Shown here: piece by piece, positions 35,581 to 40,876 of the stretch
Layout: the number at the start of each line of letters is the position of its first letter
Position numbering within the stretch: position 1 is the stretch's first letter
NCBI GenBank assembly: GCA_016935435.1
Contig: JAFGQZ010000032.1
Span: 1 to 40,876 of the forward strand
DNA: 40,876 bases
Direction: 5' to 3'
Source: Bacteroidales bacterium
GTDB taxonomy: Bacteria; Bacteroidota; Bacteroidia; Bacteroidales; UBA10428
Position numbers and translations under genes: made by a program
Notes under the pieces: generated by a model
Told to the model about the DNA's origin: nothing
The model's database searches: none
The model's input: only the letters and a program-made list of their open reading frames with translations

Positions 35581-38500
35581 TTAGTGCTGAATAACTATTT
35601 TCCTACTGACAAGAATAATATTGTCGGTAGAATTTATTGATAACAGATATTCACCTTGCTCTAGTTTTGAAACATCTATAATAGCTGATTTAAACTCACC
35701 GTAATTTTTCAGGTAAACCAATTCACCTGTCACATTATAAAGTTTTAATATAACCTCATTGGCTGAAAAATCACTGTTTAAACGTAAACTAATTCTATCG
35801 CTTGCCGGGTTAGGGTAAATATCTAACTCTGTCTTTAACAAAGAAAAATCTTTGATGCCATTGTACTTGGCAAAGGTTATACTAAAAGTTGTATCACTTG
35901 TAATACTTTGAATTCTGTAAGTATAATGCGATTCTACCTGGCTTAAAAGTTCCAGAATATTTTGCTCTCCGCAATATGCTGATGCAATATAGTAGCCTGT
36001 TTCCGGATAAATATTAAACATCAACGAATTACCGAAATCTACCAATGTATCCCCGGGTGTAACCGTACCATTGCCAGATACATTAACTTTTATATTTAAT
36101 TTAGCCTTCCCGAAATTAATTTTAACCCGATTTGATTTTAAAATATTTGAAGCTCTGAACCAAAGCGAATCGTTTCTTGTAAGGACTTGAAAATATCCGC
36201 TATCGGTATATGCATGATCTATATATTTCATATCACCAATCTCAAAAGAATAAGGTACATAACCAGAATCGGGTAAAACAAAGAATTCGTAAGGATTAAA
36301 ATAACTTACACGGACAAAATCCGGTGTTATTACCCCATTGGTATCGGAAATTACAGTTATATCAAATGAGTCGACTTTAAATTTTATATCCAATAATTTA
36401 TCAGACAATTGTTTTTTTACTTTAAAGGTGCACTCGTTACCATTAAGCGAGAGATCTGCCAAAATATTTGAATCGCCCAGCAATGCCGATTCAATACTAT
36501 ATCCTTTCATGGTAGTTATACTAAAAGTTATGGAATCCCAATAACTTAAAAAAGCAACCCAAGGTGTAATATTACCAATGTTGTAATTATTAAGTCTGGT
36601 CGATATCCTAAAAATATCGGGTTTGAAACTTATATTAAGTATTGCATCTTTAGTAGATTTCATGATTGGATAAACCATGGAAGTATCCTTTCTAATAAGA
36701 TTTGAAGAAACATCAATACCATTGAATTCAATTGACCCAATGCTATATCCGGTATCTGGTTTAATAATAATATTTACTGTATCGAGATAAGTCACAATTA
36801 CGCTTTCATGAGATGCAACACCGTTTACACCAGTTACTATTTGTACATCAAAAGTATCAGGATGAAAAAACACCTCTATGGAATGATCGCCGGCAATATT
36901 TATAAATGAATAATATTCTGCGGAATCAGTTTGGATATGGTCAATTTTTATCGAATCGAGTAAAAAGCCAGGATTTGGCTCAATTTTTAACCGATGCGTA
37001 GAGCCGTCAAGTACTTGAATGGTACCCGGAAGAATTTTTCCGTATAAAGGGTTGTTAACCGATGCAAATATCGAGTGGTTATAATACTCATAGGCACCAA
37101 TATCGATAGCATCGCCTACTATTCTGGTATTCCCCAGAAAATCGGATTTAATTAATTTTAATCCGTTGGTATCAGGATTGCCGGCATCAATAAGAAGTGA
37201 ACCTGTTTTAAGTTTTAAGCTATCGTAAAGGGTTGTCCCATCGAAGGGATTTTCTGTCAACACAATATTACCGGTTCCCTGACTGGATAAATCTCTTCCG
37301 GATGCACAATAATTAAAAACTGTAGAAGCAGAAAACTCTGCATCACTATTGGATGGAGCAGAATTCCCGTAAATCAAACAATTTGTAAAAATACCCCCAT
37401 TTGCACGAATACCTGCTCCTGATCCATTGTTGCTTGTGTTTGCATAAAAGCTGCAATTATTAATATGTTTAGAATTATAATTATCGTAAACATATAAACC
37501 TGCACCGGAAATCCCTTTATTGTTTATAAATACATTGTTATTAAGGGTTCCAAAGCCTTCGTAATAAATTCCCCCGCCATAATACGCGTAATTTGAATAA
37601 AGCAAACAATTTTCGATATTGAGCCTTGAACTACTAAACACACTGTTATAAATGCCACCACCATCATTAGCATATCCATTTTGGATAGTAAGATTTCGCA
37701 ATGATATTTCTGAAATCATATCGTAATTAAACCCATTAACAATAAAAATCCGGGTACTATCGCCCCCATCAAAAATAATCCTGTTTTTCTCACCATCTAT
37801 ACTAACTGATTTCTGTCCGAGTGCAATTTGAGATGTTACATCAATTGTTAAATCTTTGCTAAAACTTATGGTTCCCCCATCTTTTACATAATGGATTGCC
37901 CAAAGGATGCTATTTTCAATTAAAGGATCGAAACTGCTGTTATTAACAATAACGTTATCCAAAAGAATGTCGGTTTTTTTATTTTTGTAGATACTTTCGA
38001 AAGCTCCTATGTCGATAGTATCGTTTAAAATTCTACGATTCCCTTCTATATCAAATTCAGGTAAGCCTAACCCGGTTGTGTCGGGTGTTCCTGCATTAAC
38101 GCAGTACGAATCGCTATTTAGGGTTAGGCTGTTGGGCATAAACGGATTTGAATAAAGGATGATATTGGTTGAAGATAGATAGCTCTCTTGTGTGGCACAA
38201 TAGAAAAATTTCGCGCCATTAACCATCCAGTCCCGTGATGAACTGGGTGTTTCATTATTATAGAATAAACAATTATAAAACCGGCTGTTCCCTTCGTTAT
38301 ATACACCACCACCCAAATAGCCTGCTGAATTGTTTGTGAAAGTACAGTTTAAAATAAGGTTACCTAAAGGTGTCCCACCACTGGTATTGATGTTGGAATA
38401 CAATCCTCCACCGGCCGAAATTGCAGAATTGTTATCAAATACAGAATTCTTCATTACAAAAATATTATCGTTTGGCCAAGGCGGCAATAAATAAACTCCT

Positions 38501-40722
38501 CCGCCCTGATCAGCTTTATTTTGGGTGAAAAAACAACTTTTAATTGTAAGATATCCTCCCAATTTCAAATTGGCATATATTGCCCCTCCAAATAAAGAAT
38601 TACCGTTTTTGAAAGTAATACCCTCAATTGTTATTTTTTTAGTATTTATTCCACTTATTGCAAAGAAATTCACCGAATCGCCTCCATTAAATTCAATAGA
38701 AGATCCAGAACCATCGATCGTTAAATTTCTATCACCTAAAAACAATGTCCTGGTAAACGGAATGATGAAATCATCAGCAAACCGAATATATCCCTTATCG
38801 GCAATATGTTTCAATGCCCAAGGTAAACAAAATGCCGAATCGACATCGAAATAGGCATTGGTTACAACAATTGAATCGAAAAGCTCGGTTGTGGGTGTTT
38901 TGGTATAGGAACTTTCACATGCACCAATATCAATCGTATCGACTTGAATTCTCGTATTACTATTAATATCCAAAGCGGGCAGAAACATACCGGTAGTATC
39001 TTTGGTGCCGGCATTACTACAGAATGATCCGGGTAAAAGGCTAAACCGATCAGACCCGGTTCCACCAAGCAGCGGGTTTTTCCACAATTTTATATTGTTA
39101 CTCCCCGGCAAGACAACGTCTGCAGCACAATTTAAAAATGAACAATTACCGTCGAATGAAAAAAAATCGGTACGCTGATTATCGTAAAATAAACAGTTTA
39201 TAAAAGTGCTGCTATCTACAACATATGCTGCTCCTGCCACATAGGTTGTTTTATTTTTTATAAATGTTGAATTATATATGGCTGCTTTTCCGTTGCAGTA
39301 CAATGCACCTCCCTGAGATGCACTATTATCTTCAAAAACGCAATTTATTATTTTAATTAAATTCGAATTAACATAAACTCCTCCACCATAGGAATAATAG
39401 TAGCCCTTCAAAATTACCAGATTTTTAAGCGTGACCGTATCCTGTACCGAAGCATTTATATTAAAAATTCTTTTATTATTATTCCCGTCCAATTCAATAA
39501 AATGGCCGCTGCCATCTATGGTCATGCCTTTGGAGATTGGTATTTCTTCAGTTAAAGTAATATGGTAGTCGTTATCGAAGGTTATAGTTCCACCTTTTTC
39601 TATATGAGACACTGCCCAGGGAAGGCTGTATGGGATAGAGATATTCGAACTGTTGTTTGTTACAACAATTGACGAAAATGTTGGTATCTTATATTCATAA
39701 GCTCCGATATCGACTTTTGAACCTAAAATGCGATTGTTGCCCGCAATATCCGTAGGAAGAAGTGTATAGCTAATTGAAGTCCCTGCGTCCACGCAAACCG
39801 ATGCAGCGTTCAAATTTAAACTGTCGTTTCCTGTATGGGTAAAAGGTGTTTCTGATAATCCAATATTACTGTTAATACCTACCAGAGCATTCCCATTTTC
39901 AACAGCACAATACCGAAATGTACTGCTTCCCTGGTAATTAAATATGTTATTTTCAACGCCGTCAATTCTGTTATTATAAAGAATAGAATTTATAAACAGG
40001 CAGTTATCTTCACAATTTACTCCCCCACCCTCATCGGCATTAGAAGATTCGTTTTGGGTAATTGTACAATTATAAAAAACCGATGCCGAAGCGTATATTC
40101 CTCCGCCATAGGCCGCATAGTTCCCTGCCACAACACAATTTATAAAGGTTGCGTCGAGGGCAAAAATGGCACCGCCACCAAGCACTGTTGTTGATCCGGA
40201 TACAGAATTATTAAGAAAAAAACAATTTTTAAAAGTTCCTCCGTTTGTCCTGATTGCGCCACCTTGTCCATCACTGTCGGAAATAACACTGTTATTTATA
40301 AACGTACAATTTTCTACCTGCAGATTACCCAACGAAATATAGGCATACATTCCACCGCCCATAGCCAGGGTTGAGTTAAGGCTGCCATTTTTTATTGTTA
40401 AATTGCGTAAATACAAATTATCACCGGAATAACAGCTTACATTAAAAACACGGCCATTGTTGTTTACATCTAAAACAACACCATTTTCACCACCATCGAT
40501 AGTTAAACTCTTTCCCCCACTCATCCTTAATGTTGTATCGAGATTAACAGTAGCTACGGAAAAAAGAATAGTGTCACCGGATGAAGCATGCGACAACCAA
40601 TACCTTAGCATTCCTTCTGTAGGACTATTATAATTATCAGTTGATTCGGTTACTATTCTTTGGGTTGCAAATGAGAAAGCCGCAAAACAGCTTAACAATG
40701 AAATTGAGATAATTTTTTTCAT
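35581..40722 (-). CDS. Giant T9SS-exported beta-helix protein
   Basis: The 1713-residue protein begins with a signal peptide (MKKIISISLLSCFAAFSFAT). Four pectin-lyase-like right-handed beta-helix modules follow. Each has Gly-Gly-(G)-x-Y/I-Y and N-C-x-F turns and ends in a DIGA(Y/C/F)E motif (near residues 340, 595, 905 and 1210), the 'choice-of-anchor Q' type. Next are about five ~80-residue beta-repeats of InlB B-repeat-like form (about 1215-1615, with xYGxxxPGTxxV and PxxGYxxxS motifs). A type A T9SS sorting domain (IYPNPASDRISLRLN... to the end) closes the protein. Likely surface-attached or released; adhesion or polysaccharide binding is an inference, and no catalytic residues are assigned. 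The ATG at 40722 gives the signal peptide. Confidence 0.9.
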   Translation of the reverse strand: MKKIISISLLSCFAAFSFATQRIVTESTDNYNSPTEGMLRYWLSHASSGDTILFSVATVNLDTTLRMSGGKSLTIDGGENGVVLDVNNNGRVFNVSCYSGDNLYLRNLTIKNGSLNSTLAMGGGMYAYISLGNLQVENCTFINNSVISDSDGQGGAIRTNGGTFKNCFFLNNSVSGSTTVLGGGAIFALDATFINCVVAGNYAAYGGGIYASASVFYNCTITQNESSNADEGGGVNCEDNCLFINSILYNNRIDGVENNIFNYQGSSTFRYCAVENGNALVGINSNIGLSETPFTHTGNDSLNLNAASVCVDAGTSISYTLLPTDIAGNNRILGSKVDIGAYEYKIPTFSSIVVTNNSSNISIPYSLPWAVSHIEKGGTITFDNDYHITLTEEIPISKGMTIDGSGHFIELDGNNNKRIFNINASVQDTVTLKNLVILKGYYYSYGGGVYVNSNLIKIINCVFEDNSASQGGALYCNGKAAIYNSTFIKNKTTYVAGAAYVVDSSTFINCLFYDNQRTDFFSFDGNCSFLNCAADVVLPGSNNIKLWKNPLLGGTGSDRFSLLPGSFCSNAGTKDTTGMFLPALDINSNTRIQVDTIDIGACESSYTKTPTTELFDSIVVTNAYFDVDSAFCLPWALKHIADKGYIRFADDFIIPFTRTLFLGDRNLTIDGSGSSIEFNGGDSVNFFAISGINTKKITIEGITFKNGNSLFGGAIYANLKLGGYLTIKSCFFTQNKADQGGGVYLLPPWPNDNIFVMKNSVFDNNSAISAGGGLYSNINTSGGTPLGNLILNCTFTNNSAGYLGGGVYNEGNSRFYNCLFYNNETPSSSRDWMVNGAKFFYCATQESYLSSTNIILYSNPFMPNSLTLNSDSYCVNAGTPDTTGLGLPEFDIEGNRRILNDTIDIGAFESIYKNKKTDILLDNVIVNNSSFDPLIENSILWAIHYVKDGGTISFSKDLTIDVTSQIALGQKSVSIDGEKNRIIFDGGDSTRIFIVNGFNYDMISEISLRNLTIQNGYANDGGGIYNSVFSSSRLNIENCLLYSNYAYYGGGIYYEGFGTLNNNVFINNKGISGAGLYVYDNYNSKHINNCSFYANTSNNGSGAGIRANGGIFTNCLIYGNSAPSNSDAEFSASTVFNYCASGRDLSSQGTGNIVLTENPFDGTTLYDSLKLKTGSLLIDAGNPDTNGLKLIKSDFLGNTRIVGDAIDIGAYEYYNHSIFASVNNPLYGKILPGTIQVLDGSTHRLKIEPNPGFLLDSIKIDHIQTDSAEYYSFINIAGDHSIEVFFHPDTFDVQIVTGVNGVASHESVIVTYLDTVNIIIKPDTGYSIGSIEFNGIDVSSNLIRKDTSMVYPIMKSTKDAILNISFKPDIFRISTRLNNYNIGNITPWVAFLSYWDSITFSITTMKGYSIESALLGDSNILADLSLNGNECTFKVKKQLSDKLLDIKFKVDSFDITVISDTNGVITPDFVRVSYFNPYEFFVLPDSGYVPYSFEIGDMKYIDHAYTDSGYFQVLTRNDSLWFRASNILKSNRVKINFGKAKLNIKVNVSGNGTVTPGDTLVDFGNSLMFNIYPETGYYIASAYCGEQNILELLSQVESHYTYRIQSITSDTTFSITFAKYNGIKDFSLLKTELDIYPNPASDRISLRLNSDFSANEVILKLYNVTGELVYLKNYGEFKSAIIDVSKLEQGEYLLSINSTDNIILVSRKIVIQH

Positions 40723-40876
40723 AGAACTAAAAACGTTTGAAATAGAATGTCTGAAGACATGTAATAGAAAAAAAAGTTTGGTTGTTGGACAAATTTTTGC
40801 AGTGTTGAATATAATTTTGGGTTGAACTTAGATTTTCTACGAATATATATTTAATGAGTTTCGGAAATATTCCGGA
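40723..40876. other. Upstream region of the giant T9SS gene to the window edge
   Basis: AT-rich. An imperfect palindrome ATGTCT-GA-AGACAT at 40747-40760 lies 25-38 bp before the ATG and could be an operator or leader hairpin. No good TAnnTTTG promoter is evident on the minus strand within the window. Confidence 0.35.

Overview
The window looks like a chromosomal segment of a Bacteroidota bacterium, most likely a fermentative, Bacteroidales/Marinilabiliales-like lineage. Three things point there. Two very large surface proteins, one at each end, carry type IX secretion (T9SS) C-terminal sorting domains. Several genes are preceded by the Bacteroidota promoter signature TAnnTTTG, in the best cases with TTTG or TTG about 19-20 bp upstream. 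The F1Fo ATP synthase genes have the Bacteroidota form: atpD-atpC apart from the rest, a short epsilon subunit, and a subunit a with a long N-terminal extension. Shine-Dalgarno sequences are mostly weak or absent. No tRNA, rRNA, CRISPR array, complete insertion sequence or prophage was recognised.

Layout. 2-2335 is the 3' part of a T9SS-exported PKD/tandem-repeat protein, ending at a strong terminator. 2336-2820 is intergenic and holds a MITE-like element with inverted ends and flanking direct repeats, followed by a promoter and twin operators for a TetR regulator (2821-3396) and a small membrane protein. 3969-8015 on the minus strand is a probable operon: atpD, atpC, a secreted alpha/beta hydrolase, a DUF6165-like protein and a GT9 glycosyltransferase. 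8462-8845 is a stand-alone response-regulator receiver. 8955-11646 is the conserved YceD-rpmF-plsX-fabH cluster, ending at a clear terminator. 11739-19208 is a long operon: bactofilin, AtpZ-like protein, 4-TM protein, atpB-E-F-H-A-G and a GT-C membrane glycosyltransferase. 19377-21257 encodes a protein with five helical repeats and a GH16-like domain. A 49-aa minus-strand ORF follows. 21739-25997 holds a dCMP deaminase, an S41 peptidase, a YgiQ radical-SAM protein and a 65-aa protein. 26010-27551 is a minus-strand ComM/YifB ATPase. 27745-30862 has prfB with its programmed +1 frameshift, an ArsC-family protein and class I fumarase. 30937-35486 has the two methylmalonyl-CoA mutase subunits separated by an inserted four-helix-bundle gene. 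35581-40722 on the minus strand is a 1713-aa T9SS beta-helix protein.

How it fits together. Most of the window is housekeeping: ATP synthesis, fatty acid/phospholipid initiation, translation termination, nucleotide metabolism, and a fumarase/methylmalonyl-CoA mutase module consistent with succinate-propionate metabolism. The accessory signals are the intergenic mobile-like element, the insertion inside mutA-mutB, the TetR unit with paired operators, the T9SS proteins, and a GH16-like protein in which all three catalytic acids are replaced. The last is the most unusual coding feature. No multi-gene system that is clearly new was found.
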